This document shows, one piece after another, positions 63,957 through 64,000 of a stretch of 64,000 nucleotides of DNA; position 1 is the stretch's first letter, and each line of letters opens with the position of its first letter. Source of the DNA: an uncultured Alphaproteobacteria bacterium (GTDB taxonomy: Bacteria > Pseudomonadota > Alphaproteobacteria > Rs-D84); assembly GCA_949082785.1 (NCBI GenBank), contig CARVLU010000005.1:1-64000 (forward strand), read 5' to 3'. A program made the position numbers and the translations under genes. The notes under the pieces are model-generated. The model was not told where the DNA came from. It did no database searches and saw only the letters and a list, made by a program, of their open reading frames with translations.

Positions 63957-64000
63957 TTCCTTTCGTTAACATGGACACGATACAAAAATAAATCGGGAAA

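Overview
The window reads as one piece of a compact alphaproteobacterial chromosome, probably from a small-genome, host-associated lineage (Rickettsiales/Holosporales-like or the gut 'RF32' type; this lineage call is inference). Supporting signs are a linked 16S-tRNA-Ile-23S operon, alphaproteobacterial families (a DUF4167-like protein, an MJ0042 zinc-ribbon/DUF3426 protein, a cysteine-free L31), a run of VirB6/TrbL-like membrane proteins, and dense packing with many 1-4 base overlaps. No transposase, integrase, phage or CRISPR genes are visible.

Layout. 1-4740: rRNA operon on the minus strand, with the 23S cut by the window edge. 5163-6407: exported protein of unknown function. 7530-9031: lpxD-fabZ (lipid A). 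9347-15768: two exported proteins, an acyl-ACP thioesterase, valS and a DUF2147 protein. 15913-24393: envelope block with comF, an OmpA-like protein, murG, ftsW, mraY, a lipoprotein and a class A penicillin-binding protein. 24442-31014: five VirB6/TrbL-like polytopic membrane proteins, four in a tight minus-strand operon and one divergent. 31083-32637: an unknown gene, rpmE and a metal-site-less inositol-monophosphatase homologue. 33779-40382: OmpA lipoprotein, tRNA-Val, ybaB, pnp, uvrD-type helicase, dnaQ-type exonuclease. 41303-46982: two very large cysteine-rich exported proteins. 47056-52942: RluC/D-type pseudouridine synthase, two small envelope proteins and three prepilin-like proteins. 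53086-59139: DUF4167-like protein, dnaX, a fourth prepilin-like protein, an OmpA lipoprotein, OmpH/Skp, der and a Yip1-type protein. 59962-63956: rpsO, truB, mutS, xseB.

The most unusual element is a roughly 450-bp cassette present four times (about 6636-7091, 32741-33195, 40407-40852, 59262-59700). Each copy has a near-consensus sigma70 promoter, a leader RNA of about 180-190 nt, and a 75-residue XRE-like helix-turn-helix protein. Between copies the leader stems change by compensatory substitutions, including a long-range loop interaction (pseudoknot). The leader ends in a terminator that overlaps a 9-bp antiterminator, which in turn overlaps an upstream hairpin, as in a riboswitch or attenuator. 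Cassettes lie beside arrays of a palindromic repeat with a 125-126 bp period.

A second genome-scale oddity is near absence of the trinucleotide GAG/CTC from protein-coding DNA on both strands and in all frames. I found none in dnaX. It is plentiful in rRNA, tRNA, the palindromic repeats and the cassette leaders.
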